From assembly GCA_018399135.1 (NCBI GenBank), contig JAGYPB010000004.1, positions 1-64,000 of the forward strand: 64,000 nt of DNA. Reading direction: 5' to 3'. The DNA comes from Deltaproteobacteria bacterium (lineage in GTDB: Bacteria > Desulfobacterota > Desulfuromonadia > Desulfuromonadales > Geopsychrobacteraceae). Positions 54,511 to 64,000 of the stretch are shown here, piece by piece. Position numbers and translations under genes: made by a program. The notes under the pieces were generated by a model. That model was not told the DNA's origin. It did no database searches and was given only the letters and a program-made list of their open reading frames with translations. The stretch's first letter is position 1. Every line of letters starts with the position of its first letter.

Positions 54511-55425
54511 ATGGTAGCTCATTCCTCTTTGTCTGTCGTCGGCCGTTTTGCTCCCAGCCCGACCGGATTCCTCCATTTTGGCACCCTGGTGGCCGCTGTT
54601 GCCGGTTATCTGCAGTCTCGCAAGTCTGGTGGCCAGTGGTTGTTGCGTATTGAAGACCTTGACCCTCCACGGGTTGTCGCTGGTTCCGCCGCTGCGCTGT
54701 TGTTGCTGCTGGAAGACCTTGGCTTCGACTGGGATGGCCAGGTTCTGTATCAAAGCACACGGTTTGAGCGTTATCATGAAATCATCGAGAGTCTGCGCAG
54801 TCAGCAGTTGGTTTTTGACTGCAGCTGCAGCCGTCGCGAGATTATCGCCAGTGCTCCGCATGCCGGCGAAGAGGGGCCGGTATATCCTGGTACCTGCCGT
54901 TACGGAGTTCGTGGCAACAGGCGTGAGCACTCTGTTCGCCTGCGGGTTAGCGATGAAGCGGTTTGTTTTGTCGACGGGATACAGGGTGAACAACGCCAGA
55001 ATGTTGAGCGCGAGGTCGGTGATTTTGTGCTTTATCGTGCTGATGGTGTTTTTGCTTATCAACTGGCGGTCGTAATTGATGACATCGATTCGGGAGTAAA
55101 CCAGGTTGTGCGAGGTACCGATCTGTTGTTTTCAACTCCACGGCAGATCTGGCTCTATCGTTGTCTGGGGGCTCAGCCGCCTTCTTATTATCACCATCCC
55201 CTGGTGTTGGGTGCTGACGGGCAGAAACTCAATAAGCGCGACGGTGATTATACTCTGATTACCGCTGCTAACGGTGCCGGTATGCTGTGGCGGGCGCTGG
55301 ATTTTCTTGGCCAGACGCCACCTCCGGATCTGGCAGGTGCGGCAGCGGCAGAAGTTCTCGCCTGGGGGCGTGAAAACTTTTCTATTGACGCTGTCGGGCG
55401 TGAGAATAAACCCGTATTTTTTTGA
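54511..55425 (+). CDS. gluQ: Glutamyl-Q tRNA(Asp) synthetase
   Basis: 304 residues from ATG 54511 (upstream in-frame starts lack a ribosome site; the true start is uncertain by a few codons). Class I synthetase core without anticodon-binding domain: RFAPSPTGFLHFGTLVAA (HIGH region), LLRIEDLDPPR, the zinc-binding Cys set (FDCSCSR...YPGTCR), QLAVVIDDIDSGVNQVVRGT and KLNKRDG (KMSKS equivalent). It charges glutamate onto queuosine of tRNA-Asp. The lipoprotein gene follows. Confidence 0.93.
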   Translation: MVAHSSLSVVGRFAPSPTGFLHFGTLVAAVAGYLQSRKSGGQWLLRIEDLDPPRVVAGSAAALLLLLEDLGFDWDGQVLYQSTRFERYHEIIESLRSQQLVFDCSCSRREIIASAPHAGEEGPVYPGTCRYGVRGNRREHSVRLRVSDEAVCFVDGIQGEQRQNVEREVGDFVLYRADGVFAYQLAVVIDDIDSGVNQVVRGTDLLFSTPRQIWLYRCLGAQPPSYYHHPLVLGADGQKLNKRDGDYTLITAANGAGMLWRALDFLGQTPPPDLAGAAAAEVLAWGRENFSIDAVGRENKPVFF

Positions 55426-55497
55426 TCGGTATATGTTTTTTTGGTCAATGAGGTTATTCTGTATTTTACTGAACACTTATCATTCATGGAGAATAAA

Positions 55498-56268
55498 ATG
55501 AAAAGAATTGTTTGGGGCGCCGTTATTCTGCTGTTCCTGAGTGCCTGCAGCAGTGGTACCTACAATATTCCAAAGGGTGAATATCAGTCGCGCGTGCAGG
55601 TGTTGGGGGTTGTGCCGATTCTGGTTGACAATCGGCCGATGAATTACCCCCACAGTGCTGAAGTCTATGATCTGCTTAAGGCCTCGGCACAGAACAAGCA
55701 CTACCGTCTGACTGAGCAACTGCGTACCAACAAGGGCTACTTTGATGTGCGCCCCCTTGATATCAATGCGGAGATGACAGCACTTTCTCTGTTATCCGGT
55801 GGCGGTTCCTATGATGACAGCGGTCGTCCGTTGGGATACCAGTTTGATGTGGCAACGGTATCAGCGCTGGCGCGTCAGAATGTAGTTGATGCTCTGCTGG
55901 TTGTAGTTTTTTCCGGCGAACAAATTGAGGAAAATCGGCGCTCACGCACCAAGTTGGAAAGTTTGCGGACAACCTATAACAGTATTCAGGCAACCGCAAA
56001 GGTTGTTGATCGTGACGGCAAGATTCTCTGGGAGTTGACCGGTGCAGACAGTTATATGGCGGTTGATCTACAATACCCTGATTTTGATGAAGCACACTTT
56101 AATCGAACCAACCAGGTTCATGTCAAAAATATCAGCGTTGCCGGCGCTACGCGTATTATTACCGATGGCGAAGAGGTAGATAGTGCTGAGCCGTCGCGCA
56201 TGTATCGCGAACTTTTTTCAACAATCGTTTCGGCGATCAGTCCGGGGCTGCTTGACGCGCTACGTTAG
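55498..56268 (+). CDS. Putative lipoprotein, unknown function
   Basis: 256 residues from ATG 55498 (GGAG upstream). Signal with lipobox LFLSACSS, so it is probably an outer- or inner-membrane lipoprotein. The mature part has VQVLGVVPILVDNRP, a domain with ARQNVVDALLVVVFSGEQI and TAKVVDRDGKILWELTGADS, suggesting an assembly-factor-like or amyloid-related lipoprotein fold. No family recognised. Not clearly cotranscribed with its neighbours. Confidence 0.7.
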   Translation: MKRIVWGAVILLFLSACSSGTYNIPKGEYQSRVQVLGVVPILVDNRPMNYPHSAEVYDLLKASAQNKHYRLTEQLRTNKGYFDVRPLDINAEMTALSLLSGGGSYDDSGRPLGYQFDVATVSALARQNVVDALLVVVFSGEQIEENRRSRTKLESLRTTYNSIQATAKVVDRDGKILWELTGADSYMAVDLQYPDFDEAHFNRTNQVHVKNISVAGATRIITDGEEVDSAEPSRMYRELFSTIVSAISPGLLDALR

Positions 56269-56617
56269 CCCTTTTTTAGAAAAAACGTAACAGGTTGCCG
56301 AAAAATTACACCTTCCTGGTTGACAAGAGATGATAAAGCGGGTAAAAGCACCAAGAGCGCGAATATTTAAGACACCTGCCCGCTTTATCTTCCTTGCGAA
56401 AAATGCAGTTTTGATTATTGTATAATTCCAATTTGCACCATATATAGACTGACCAACCACCGACAGAATAAACCTGGACTAAAAGAGCCCTGACTACACA
56501 GATTAAATAATAAACCCACCTCTACAGTTTGAGTCGACCTGTTGTTGTTCGTTGTTAGCGGACACCACGTTTATGTTGACGGCGCTTGTCCTGTCGGTCA
56601 ATTCCGGAGAACCTTCT
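56269..56617 (+). other. Leader region upstream of rho with a long inverted repeat
   Basis: 349 bp without a gene. GATAAAGCGGG (56332-56342) is complementary to CCCGCTTTATC (56379-56389), 36-nt loop. TATAAT at 56421-56426 is the best -10 candidate, giving a leader of about 190 nt before rho; no good -35 is seen. rho leaders are often self-regulated by attenuation, which would fit. Confidence 0.45.
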
Positions 56618-57865
56618 ATGAATTTGAAAGATCTGAAACAAACAAAAATTGCTGATCTGATTGCTTTGGGCAAGGAACTTGGTCTGGATGAAATCGGTGG
56701 TATGCGCCGTCAGGATCTGATTTTTAATATCCTTAAGGCCACAGCGGCACAGAAAAACGCCATATTTGGCGAAGGGGTGCTGGAGATTTTACCTGATGGT
56801 TTCGGTTTTTTACGAGCGCCGGATGCCAATTATCTGCCTGGTCCGGATGATATCTATATTTCGCCATCGCAGATACGCCGTTTTGCCTTGCGTACAGGTG
56901 ATACGGTAGCGGGGCAGATTCGTCCGCCCAAGGAAGGCGAGCGTTACTTTGCCCTGCTCAAGGTTTCCGAGGTAAACTTTGAGAATCCTGTCAAGATGCG
57001 GGATAAGACCTTCTTTGACAACCTCACTCCCCTTTATCCTGAAGAGCGTCTGACCCTGGAAACCTCCTCTGATAACCAGGCGACTCGTATCATGGATTTG
57101 CTTGCGCCCATCGGGAAGGGACAGCGCGGTCTGATCGTCGCACCGCCACGTACCGGCAAAACGGTATTGTTACAGAATATTGCCAATTCCATCGCCATTA
57201 ATCATCCTGAGGTTTTTTTGATTGTTCTGCTGATTGATGAACGACCGGAAGAAGTAACCGATATGCAGCGTAACGTCAATGGCGAGGTTATCTCCTCGAC
57301 TTTTGACGAGCCGGCGACGCGTCACGTGCAGGTGGCTGAAATGGTTATTGAGAAGGCCAAGCGTCTGGTTGAGCACCAGCGGGATGTGGTGATTCTGCTC
57401 GATTCCATTACCCGCCTGGCGCGTGCCTACAATACTATCGTTCCTTCCAGCGGCAAGATCCTCTCCGGCGGTGTGGATGCTCACGCCCTGCACAAACCGA
57501 AACGGTTCTTCGGTGCCGCGCGTAATATTGAAGAGGGTGGGAGCCTGACCATTATTGCTACCGCTCTGATCGATACCGGCAGCAAAATGGACGAGGTCAT
57601 TTTTGAAGAGTTCAAAGGCACCGGCAACATGGAGTTGCATCTTGATCGACGTCTGGCCGACAAACGTACCTTCCCGGCCATGGACATTAATCGTTCCGGT
57701 ACCCGTCGTGAGGAACTGCTGGTGGATGAGACCCATCTGCAGCGTATCTGGTTGTTGCGCAAGGTTCTGACATCGATGAATACCGTTGACACGATGGAGT
57801 TTCTGCTCGAAAAAATGGCGGAGACCAAAACCAATCAGGAATTTCTCGATTCGATGAATCAATAA
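56618..57865 (+). CDS. rho: Transcription termination factor Rho
   Basis: 415 residues from ATG 56618 (GGAGA upstream). N-terminal Rho-N helical domain ([20 protein letters not shown]), cold-shock-like RNA-binding domain ([19 protein letters not shown]), and RecA-type ATPase with Walker A PPRTGKT, Walker [18 protein letters not shown] loop [12 protein letters not shown] and R loop [19 protein letters not shown]. Hexameric RNA helicase that ends Rho-dependent transcripts. First gene of the housekeeping run to hisB. Confidence 0.97.
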   Translation: MNLKDLKQTKIADLIALGKELGLDEIGGMRRQDLIFNILKATAAQKNAIFGEGVLEILPDGFGFLRAPDANYLPGPDDIYISPSQIRRFALRTGDTVAGQIRPPKEGERYFALLKVSEVNFENPVKMRDKTFFDNLTPLYPEERLTLETSSDNQATRIMDLLAPIGKGQRGLIVAPPRTGKTVLLQNIANSIAINHPEVFLIVLLIDERPEEVTDMQRNVNGEVISSTFDEPATRHVQVAEMVIEKAKRLVEHQRDVVILLDSITRLARAYNTIVPSSGKILSGGVDAHALHKPKRFFGAARNIEEGGSLTIIATALIDTGSKMDEVIFEEFKGTGNMELHLDRRLADKRTFPAMDINRSGTRREELLVDETHLQRIWLLRKVLTSMNTVDTMEFLLEKMAETKTNQEFLDSMNQ

Positions 57866-57948
57866 GAGGTCATTTCCGGCGAGTAGAAAAAGGCTTGCCC
57901 GCACCCGCTAAAAGTGCTATCAAGGCCAATTGTTTATAGCAATTTAAC

Positions 57949-57971
57949 CGACCTGTACACAAGCCAGGTCG
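57949..57971 (+). promoter_or_regulatory. Hairpin in the rpmE leader
   Basis: CGACCTG and CAGGTCG flank TACACAAGC, just 5' of the AAGGAG ribosome site of rpmE. It could take part in L31 autoregulation; weak evidence. Confidence 0.35.
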
Positions 57972-57986
57972 ACAAGGAGAAAAACG

Positions 57987-58190
57987 ATGAGAGAAGGAAT
58001 TCACCCCAAATACGATGTGAGTCCGGTTCGCTGTGACTGTGGCAACACCTTTGAGACCCGATCAACCTTGTGTAAAGAAATCCACACGGAAATCTGTTCT
58101 GCTTGTCATCCGTTTTACACGGGTAAGCAGAAGTTGATTGATACCGCCGGTCGGATTGAACGTTTCCGCAAAAAGTACGCCCAGAAGTAA
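57987..58190 (+). CDS. rpmE: Ribosomal protein L31 (zinc-binding form)
   Basis: 67 residues with CDCG, TLC and [12 protein letters not shown]: the four-Cys (C+) version. It sits on the central protuberance of the 50S subunit. AAGGAG upstream; an intrinsic terminator lies 20 bp after the stop. Confidence 0.96.
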   Translation: MREGIHPKYDVSPVRCDCGNTFETRSTLCKEIHTEICSACHPFYTGKQKLIDTAGRIERFRKKYAQK

Positions 58191-58210
58191 TCGGGTAAGA
58201 TCTCAAAAAA

Positions 58211-58240
58211 GCGGCCCGGATCAAGGGGCCGCTTTTTTTT
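58211..58240 (+). terminator. Rho-independent terminator after rpmE
   Basis: GCGGCCC pairs with GGGCCGC around an 8-nt loop, followed by eight T residues. Confidence 0.92.
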
Positions 58241-58302
58241 ATTGTGCTGCCGGATAATCTGCCGGCCGTGTCTTCCCTTCGTCAGCGGTGTGAAAGAATC
58301 CT

Positions 58303-59370
58303 ATGTTTGCTAATCTGGAAGATGTTGCTGATCGTTTTCGTGAAGTCGAGGGGCTCCTTTCCGACCCGACTGTCATTGCCGATCAGAAACGTTATCGTCA
58401 GCTGAGCAAAGAGCATGCTGATTTAAGTGAGGTTGTTGCGGTTTATCATCGTTTTCAGCAAGTCTGTTCCGATATTGCCGGAAATCAGGAACTGCTTGGT
58501 GACAGCGACCCGGAGATGAAAGAGTTGGCCGAGGTTGAACTGGAGCAACTCGAAGAACAACAGAAGCAACTCGAAGAAGAACTGCGTCTGCTGCTGTTAC
58601 CCAAAGATCCCAACGACGATAAAAACATCATTCTCGAAATCCGTGCCGGTACAGGTGGTGACGAAGCTGCCCTGTTTTCCGCTGATCTGTTCCGCATGTA
58701 CAGTCGCTATGCCGAGCGCAATCGCTGGAAGGTGGAGTTAATGAGCCTGTCGGAAACCGCCGGCGGCGGCTTCAAAGAGGTGATCGCGCAGATCAGTGGT
58801 GAGCGCGTCTATTCGCGCCTGAAGTTTGAGAGTGGTACCCATCGGGTGCAGCGTGTTCCAGATACGGAAACGCAAGGAAGAATTCACACTTCAGCTTGTA
58901 CTGTGGCGGTGTTGCCGGAGGTTGAAGATGTCGATATCCAGATTAATCCCGCCGATTTACGCGTCGATCTGTTCCGCTCTTCCGGTGCTGGTGGCCAGCA
59001 CGTCAATAAAACCGAATCGGCGGTGCGTCTGACCCATATCCCCACCGGTGTTGTTGTTGCCTGCCAGGAGGGGAAGTCTCAGCACAAAAACAAGGCGCAG
59101 GCGTTGAAACTGTTGCAATCGCGTATTTATGAACAGATGCAACGCCAACAGCAGGCTGAAGTCGCCGCAGATCGCAAGAGTCAGGTTGGCAGTGGCGATC
59201 GCAGTGAGCGGATCCGGACCTACAATTTCCCCCAGGGGCGCTGTACAGATCACCGTATCGGCCTGACGCTATACAAACTAGAGGCGATCATGCAGGGGGA
59301 TGTGGACGAGATTATTGAAGCTTTAATCACTGACCATCAGACCCGGTTGATGAGTCAGCAGGAGTCGTAG
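58303..59370 (+). CDS. prfA: Peptide chain release factor 1
   Basis: 355 residues. Catalytic GGQ in [17 protein letters not shown], the preceding [14 protein letters not shown] segment and the [16 protein letters not shown] block are diagnostic for RF1 (UAA/UAG). Ends before prmC with a 3-bp gap, a classical pairing since PrmC methylates the GGQ glutamine. Confidence 0.96.
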   Translation: MFANLEDVADRFREVEGLLSDPTVIADQKRYRQLSKEHADLSEVVAVYHRFQQVCSDIAGNQELLGDSDPEMKELAEVELEQLEEQQKQLEEELRLLLLPKDPNDDKNIILEIRAGTGGDEAALFSADLFRMYSRYAERNRWKVELMSLSETAGGGFKEVIAQISGERVYSRLKFESGTHRVQRVPDTETQGRIHTSACTVAVLPEVEDVDIQINPADLRVDLFRSSGAGGQHVNKTESAVRLTHIPTGVVVACQEGKSQHKNKAQALKLLQSRIYEQMQRQQQAEVAADRKSQVGSGDRSERIRTYNFPQGRCTDHRIGLTLYKLEAIMQGDVDEIIEALITDHQTRLMSQQES

Positions 59371-59373
59371 GGA

Positions 59374-60225
59374 TTGAACGAAAGCTGGACACTGCTGAAG
59401 CTGCTGCGTTGGATGACCGGCTACTTTACCGAAAAGGGGATAGGCAACCCGCGCCTTGACGCCGAATTGCTTCTCGCCCATCAATTAAACCTTGATCGGG
59501 TTGGCCTCTATCTGAACTATGACCGACCACTTACGGCGACCGAGTTGAGTGCTGTTCGTCCATTGATCAAGCGTCGCGGACAGCGTGAACCCTTGCAATA
59601 TCTGCTTGGCAGTACCGAATTCTGGTCGTTGTCGTTTAAGGTAACACCGGCGGTGCTGGTGCCACGTGCAGACACCGAAGTGCTGGTGGAAGAGGCTCTT
59701 AAACGTTGTAGTGCAGATGGTGCGATGCTTGATGTCGGTACTGGCAGTGGCGCGATTCTCATCAGCTTGCTTAAAGAGTTGTCTGACTGGCAGGGTGTTG
59801 GTATCGATATTTCGCCCGCCGCTCTGGACATTGCCCGCTACAATCTTGCTGCTCATCAGTTAGCAGAGCGTGGGCAGCTGCTGGAAGGGGATCTGGCTGA
59901 ATTGCCGCAGGGGTGTTTTGATCTGATTGTTTCCAATCCCCCTTACATTCCGACAGCGCAATGGGAGGAGCTGATGCCCGAAGTGCGGGACTTTGAACCG
60001 GCGCAGGCGTTGCTTGGGGGTGCTGACGGACTTGATTGTTATCGCAAATTAGTGACTCAGGTCGATGCCTGCCTGAACCCCGGCGGCTGGCTGCTGGTGG
60101 AAATTGGTGCCGACCAGGGTGATGCCGTTACAGCGTTGTTCACTGCGGCGGGGTTGACCGAACTGTTTTTACGCCACGACTACGGTGGAAACCCACGGGT
60201 TATCGGCGGTCAAAGGAATGGGTGA
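59374..60225 (+). CDS. prmC: Release-factor glutamine N5-methyltransferase
   Basis: 283 residues starting at TTG 59374, three bases after the prfA stop; CAGGAG lies within prfA. SAM-binding LDVGTGSGAILISLLK and the substrate-binding SNPPYIP are intact. Methylates the GGQ Gln of RF1/RF2. Confidence 0.95.
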   Translation: MNESWTLLKLLRWMTGYFTEKGIGNPRLDAELLLAHQLNLDRVGLYLNYDRPLTATELSAVRPLIKRRGQREPLQYLLGSTEFWSLSFKVTPAVLVPRADTEVLVEEALKRCSADGAMLDVGTGSGAILISLLKELSDWQGVGIDISPAALDIARYNLAAHQLAERGQLLEGDLAELPQGCFDLIVSNPPYIPTAQWEELMPEVRDFEPAQALLGGADGLDCYRKLVTQVDACLNPGGWLLVEIGADQGDAVTALFTAAGLTELFLRHDYGGNPRVIGGQRNG

Positions 60226-60228
60226 TTA

Positions 60229-61482
60229 GTGGATAAGATTGTTATCAATGGTGGTGTCCCCCTGCATGGCGAGGTTCAGGTCAGCGGCGCAAAAAATTCA
60301 GCGTTACCACTGCTGTTTGCCACCTTGCTGACCGACGGGGTAAGCGAGATCACCAATGTGCCGGAGCTGCGTGACATCAGCACGGCGGTCAAGCTGTTAG
60401 GTGAACTTGGCGCTGAAGTTACGATGGAAGACCATTGCTGCCGCATCGACAGCCGTCGGATCCAGAGTATTCAGGCATCTTATGATCTGGTCAAAACCAT
60501 GCGTGCTTCGGTGCTGGTGCTGGGCCCGTTGCTGGCGCGCTGTGGTCATACACGGGTCAGCCTCCCTGGTGGCTGTGCCATTGGCGCGCGCCCGATCAAT
60601 CTGCACCTTAAAGGGCTTGAAGCCCTCGGGGCAAAGATCCGTATCGACCACGGTTATGTTGAGGCAACCGCGTCACGTTTGCGCGGCGCGCGGATTTCCT
60701 TCGATATGCCGACCGTCGGGGGAACGGAAAATCTGCTGATGGCGGCGGCTCTGGCGCAAGGGGAAACGGTGCTGGAAAATGCTGCGCGCGAACCGGAAGT
60801 GGTGCAGTTGGCGGAAGCCCTGATGAGCATGGGGGTCAACATTGAGGGTGCCGGAACGGCTATTGTTCATATCCAGGGAGTTGATCGGTTGAATCCGCTG
60901 AATTGTCGGGTCATCCCCGATCGGATTGAAGCGGGTACCTTTATGATTGCCGCGGCCATTACCGGCGGCGATGTCCTGGTGAGAGGGGCGTTACGCAAGG
61001 ATCTCGAGGCCTTGATCAGCAAGCTGACTGAGGCCGGGGCGCGTATCAGTGAAGAGGGTGACGCACTGCGCGTTGTCGGTCCCCCTAAACTGACACCCGT
61101 CGATATTCGTACCAGTGTGTTTCCCGGTTTTCCTACCGATATGCAGGCCCAGTTCATGGCCCTGATGACCTTGACTGAGGGCAGCAGCCGGATTGTGGAG
61201 ACGGTTTTTGAGAATCGTTTCATGCATGTGTGTGAATTGCAGCGCATGGGCGCGGATATCCAGATTGACGGCAACAGTGCTATTATTCGAGGTGTGCAGC
61301 AATTATCCGGAGCGCCGGTTATGGCGACCGATTTGCGTGCCAGCGCCTCGCTGATTCTGGCAGGGTTGGCAGCCGAAAACACAACGGAAATATCGCGGAT
61401 CTATCATCTGGATCGTGGTTATGAACGGATTGAAAAAAAACTGGCAATGTTGGGTGCCTGCATTCGACGTGAACGGGAGTAA
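60229..61482 (+). CDS. murA: UDP-N-acetylglucosamine 1-carboxyvinyltransferase
   Basis: 417 residues with GTG start three bases after prmC. EPSP-synthase fold; the substrate Lys in [11 protein letters not shown] and the catalytic Cys loop [15 protein letters not shown] are present, so it should be fosfomycin-sensitive in principle. First committed step of peptidoglycan synthesis. The stop overlaps the first ATG of hisG. Confidence 0.96.
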   Translation: MDKIVINGGVPLHGEVQVSGAKNSALPLLFATLLTDGVSEITNVPELRDISTAVKLLGELGAEVTMEDHCCRIDSRRIQSIQASYDLVKTMRASVLVLGPLLARCGHTRVSLPGGCAIGARPINLHLKGLEALGAKIRIDHGYVEATASRLRGARISFDMPTVGGTENLLMAAALAQGETVLENAAREPEVVQLAEALMSMGVNIEGAGTAIVHIQGVDRLNPLNCRVIPDRIEAGTFMIAAAITGGDVLVRGALRKDLEALISKLTEAGARISEEGDALRVVGPPKLTPVDIRTSVFPGFPTDMQAQFMALMTLTEGSSRIVETVFENRFMHVCELQRMGADIQIDGNSAIIRGVQQLSGAPVMATDLRASASLILAGLAAENTTEISRIYHLDRGYERIEKKLAMLGACIRRERE

Positions 61483-61487
61483 TGTTG

Positions 61488-62150
61488 ATGAATGACTGGA
61501 TTACCTTTGCCCTGCCCAAGGGGCGGATTATGCAGGATTCGATGGACCTTTTCAGCAGGATCGGCATCACCTGTCCGGAGATGAACGAGGACAGCCGCAA
61601 ACTGGTATTTGAGAATCCTGAACTGAAGCTTCGTTTCATGGCGGTTCGTGCCACGGACGTGCCGACCTACGTCGAATACGGCTGTGCCGATCTGGGGGTG
61701 GTGGGCAAGGATACCCTGCTCGAACAGGGGAAAAAACTTTATGAACCCCTTGATCTCAAGTTTGGTTACTGCCGTCTGGTCGTGGCCGAGCCCAAGGGGC
61801 TGGAAAATTCCGACAATCCGCTGAACTGGTCAAACATTCGTGTGGCCACCAAATATCCCAACATCACTGAGCGATTTTTTGCTGCTCGGGGCATTCAGGT
61901 CGAGTTGATCAAGCTATATGGGTCGATAGAACTGGCCCCCCTGGTTGGGTTATCCGAGCGGATTGTTGACCTGGTTTCCACCGGTGGCACCCTCAAAGCA
62001 AACAACATGGTAGAGGTGGAAACTATTGCCGAAATTACCAGTCGGCTGATCGTTAACCGCGCTAGCCTGAAAACCAAGCATGAGCGGATCAGAGCGATCA
62101 TCGATGGCCTGGAAAAGGTGATTGGTGATGAGGTAAAGATTTCGCAGTAA
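61488..62150 (+). CDS. hisG: ATP phosphoribosyltransferase, short form
   Basis: 220 residues from ATG 61488, eight bases after GGGAG; the ATG at 61482 overlaps the murA stop and is too close. Family motifs FALPKGRIMQDSMDLF, VRATDVPTYVEYGCADLGVV and DLVSTGGTLKANNM. It lacks the C-terminal regulatory domain, so a separate HisZ would be needed; none is in the window. First step of histidine synthesis. Confidence 0.95.
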   Translation: MNDWITFALPKGRIMQDSMDLFSRIGITCPEMNEDSRKLVFENPELKLRFMAVRATDVPTYVEYGCADLGVVGKDTLLEQGKKLYEPLDLKFGYCRLVVAEPKGLENSDNPLNWSNIRVATKYPNITERFFAARGIQVELIKLYGSIELAPLVGLSERIVDLVSTGGTLKANNMVEVETIAEITSRLIVNRASLKTKHERIRAIIDGLEKVIGDEVKISQ

Positions 62151-62165
62151 GTATCGGAGATTCTG

Positions 62166-63458
62166 ATGATTTCTTTATTGAGGTTTAGCGATAGCGATTT
62201 TAACGAGCGCTTCCGGCGCATTGAAGAGCGTGCGGATGAAATTCCCGCTGGTATCGAAGAAACAGTCAAGCAGATTATTGATGCTGTTCGACAGCGTGGT
62301 GACGAGGCGGTCTTTGAACTGACGGCACATTTTGATCGGTTGCATTTGAATGCTGCTACCATCGAGGTGACGCAGGAAGAAATCGCCGCTGCCAGGCAGG
62401 CTATTGATTCTCGTTCGCTGGAAGTGCTGGAGTTGGCGGCGCAGCGGATTGCCGCTTACCATCAGAAACAGAAGCAGCAGACCTGGCTGTCAACTGAAGA
62501 AGATGACGTGCTCCTTGGTCAGATGGTCACTCCCCTTGATCGCGTCGGTATCTACGTGCCCGGTGGTAAGGCGGCCTACCCCTCCTCAGTGCTGATGAAT
62601 GCCGTTCCTGCCAAGGTGGCCGGAGTCGCTGAAATCATCATGACGGTGCCGATGCCGGGCGGCGAGGCCAATTCTTATGTGCTGGCGGCGGCTGCCATTG
62701 CCGGGGTCGACCGGATTTTCAGGATTGGTGGTGCCCAGGCCGTGGCGGCACTAGCTTACGGGACAGCCAGCGTGCCGCGTGTCGACAAAATTACCGGGCC
62801 GGGTAACATCTATGTGGCGACAGCAAAAAAGCAAGTCTTTGGCCAGGTCGGTATTGATATGATTGCCGGGCCGAGTGAAATTCTGGTTATTAATGACGGT
62901 AGCGGTAGTGCCGCCCACATTGCTGCTGATTTGCTGTCGCAGGCAGAACACGATGAACTAGCCTCAGCGGTGCTGGTCACCAGTTGTGAGCAGATGGCCC
63001 AAGCGGTACAGCGAGAAGTGGAAAAGCAGCTGCAACAACTGCAGCGTGAGAGTATCGCCCGCAAGGCGATTGATGACTATGGCGCAATCATTGTGGCTGG
63101 CGATCTGGATGAAGCGATCCGTTTTTCCAACCGCATCGCTCCCGAGCACCTTGAACTGGCAGTGACCGATCCCTTTGCCATTCTGCCGCAGATCCGTCAC
63201 GCCGGAGCCATTTTCATGGGGCACCATACCCCTGAAGCTGCCGGCGATTATCTGGCCGGGCCAAACCATACCCTGCCGACCGGCGGCACCGCACGCTTTT
63301 TCTCCCCCTTGTCGGTGGAGGATTTTGTCAAAAAATCGAGTATTATCTCCTTTTCTGCGGCCGGTTTGAAGCGCCTGGGGCAGGATGTCGTCCATCTCGC
63401 CGAGCTGGAAGGGTTGGAGGCGCATGGGCGATCGGTGTCGTTGCGGTTAAAGGATTGA
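62166..63458 (+). CDS. hisD: Histidinol dehydrogenase
   Basis: 430 residues, full length. Motifs VGIYVPGGKAAYPSSVLMNA, KITGPGNIYVATAKKQVFG, GPSEILVINDG and the zinc ligand region SQAEHDELASAVLVTS and EHLELAV, HTPEAAGDYLAGPNHTLPT. Last two steps of histidine synthesis with NAD. 15 bp after hisG. Confidence 0.96.
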   Translation: MISLLRFSDSDFNERFRRIEERADEIPAGIEETVKQIIDAVRQRGDEAVFELTAHFDRLHLNAATIEVTQEEIAAARQAIDSRSLEVLELAAQRIAAYHQKQKQQTWLSTEEDDVLLGQMVTPLDRVGIYVPGGKAAYPSSVLMNAVPAKVAGVAEIIMTVPMPGGEANSYVLAAAAIAGVDRIFRIGGAQAVAALAYGTASVPRVDKITGPGNIYVATAKKQVFGQVGIDMIAGPSEILVINDGSGSAAHIAADLLSQAEHDELASAVLVTSCEQMAQAVQREVEKQLQQLQRESIARKAIDDYGAIIVAGDLDEAIRFSNRIAPEHLELAVTDPFAILPQIRHAGAIFMGHHTPEAAGDYLAGPNHTLPTGGTARFFSPLSVEDFVKKSSIISFSAAGLKRLGQDVVHLAELEGLEAHGRSVSLRLKD

Positions 63459-63465
63459 TATTAAT

Positions 63466-63640
63466 CACAGAGACAGGATTTTAACGGAGAGGCGGAGAGG
63501 AGCAGAGGCGGAGAGAAGGCTTAAGTTTATAGACTGGAAGCAGAAAGCCGTGAGCGGTGAGCAGGGTGTTATCGGGGTTGCTTATGTTTTACCCAAGAAA
63601 AGGTTTTCTCTGCGTTTCTCCATCTCAGCGTCTCTGCGTT
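63466..63640. repeat. Pair of opposed GGAGAG / TCTCTGCG repeats between hisD and hisB
   Basis: An ACGGAGAGGCGGAGAGG stretch (63483 onward) and a TTCTCTGCGTTTCTCCATCT stretch (63606-63640) face each other and could pair loosely. The second copy is almost the same as 41037-41071. The 211-bp gap interrupts an otherwise tight gene row, so this looks like an insertion of the repeat family. Confidence 0.65.
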
Positions 63641-63669
63641 AAGTTTCTAGTTTTTGAAAGGAAATTGCG

Positions 63670-64000
63670 ATGAATACCAGATCAGCCACGATCGAGCGTG
63701 AAACCAGAGAAACATCCATCAGTGTCAGCCTGAATCTTGACGGTAGCGGTCAGCATGAGATCGACAGTCCGGTGCCTTTTTTCAATCACATGCTCAGTGC
63801 TGTGGCGCGGCATGGTTTTTTTGACCTGAGTGTCAAGGCGACGGGCGACATCGAGATTGATGCCCATCACACGGTGGAAGATCTCGGTATTGTCCTTGGG
63901 GAAGCTTTTAAAAAAGCCTTGGGCGATAAAACCGGGGTGCGGCGTTTCGGGCGGGCGACCATGCCGATGCATGAGGCCCTGGCTTCCGTGGTGATCGATT
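63670..64000 (+). CDS. hisB: Imidazoleglycerol-phosphate dehydratase, N-terminal part
   Basis: Starts at ATG 63670 behind AAAGGAAA and runs off the window after about 110 codons. IGPD signatures: [41 protein letters not shown] and [13 protein letters not shown]. Metal-binding His residues are present. Sixth step of histidine synthesis. Confidence 0.95.
   Translation, partial: MNTRSATIERETRETSISVSLNLDGSGQHEIDSPVPFFNHMLSAVARHGFFDLSVKATGDIEIDAHHTVEDLGIVLGEAFKKALGDKTGVRRFGRATMPMHEALASVVID

Noticed and set aside
57170-57904. Open frame of 244 codons opposite rho
   Set aside because: Antisense shadow of an essential conserved gene.
1-64000. tRNA or rRNA genes
   Set aside because: No T-loop (GGTTCRANTCC) with matching cloverleaf arms and no rRNA core sequence was found by eye.

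Overview
The window reads as a chromosomal segment (about half G+C by eye) of a Gram-negative, anaerobic, lactate- and organic-acid-oxidising bacterium of the Desulfuromonadales (Desulfuromonas / Pelobacter / Geobacter relatives). The assignment is inference. It rests on a c-type multihaem cytochrome behind a sigma-54 system, several sigma-54 activators, a Desulfovibrio/Geobacter-like fused LutB-LutA lactate oxidase, and the housekeeping order rho-rpmE-prfA-prmC-murA-hisG-hisD-hisB. A NavAb-type sodium channel would suit a marine or brackish habitat. No tRNA, rRNA, CRISPR array, prophage or complete insertion sequence was recognised.

Layout. 0-7.8 kb: the tail of an M16 peptidase, a 168-bp foldback element, a GAF-type sigma-54 activator, and an HDOD-GAF histidine kinase followed by a REC-PAS-GGDEF-EAL protein. 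7.8-29 kb: a metabolic island for lactate/glycolate and C4 acids. It holds glcD-glcF, a TRAP transporter with a UspA protein, a PAS sigma-54 activator, an acetoacetate/3-hydroxybutyrate operon (thiolase, fused CoA-transferase, 3-hydroxybutyrate dehydrogenase), lutC-lutBA and the lactate permease lctP; a frameshifted glnA and a frameshifted APH/AAA kinase lie between. 29-43 kb: an AEC carrier, a haemolysin III protein, ExeA/ExeB-like proteins, glycerate kinase, the voltage-gated channel, an ABC-F ATPase, a flavodoxin-ferredoxin protein, two exporters and SelO. 42.7-47.4 kb: a trihaem cytochrome c with a sigma-54 promoter, its likely response regulator, and a frameshifted sensor kinase. 47-54.5 kb: an EF-G paralogue, an unknown 598-aa protein, an MBL hydrolase, SAM-riboswitch-controlled metX and an Rrf2 regulator. 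54.5-64 kb: gluQ, a lipoprotein, then rho through hisB (cut by the window end).

How it fits together. Three promoters (glcDF, TRAP, lut) carry a TTGGT-N3-ACCAA-type palindrome at or just after the -10, which suggests one GntR/LldR-like repressor encoded elsewhere controls lactate uptake and oxidation. The acetoacetate operon and the cytochrome each have a -24/-12 promoter, with a sigma-54 activator gene next to each. Non-coding highlights are two similar promoter-to-terminator units with CUCCU-bearing terminator loops (candidate small RNAs), a five-copy dispersed repeat family, a foldback element that supplies a stop codon, and an S-box riboswitch.

Caution: two stretches (about 24.3-25.6 kb and 45.3-47.4 kb) carry many single-base indels, mostly in homopolymers, while the encoded proteins remain recognisable. 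This looks more like sequencing error than true gene decay.
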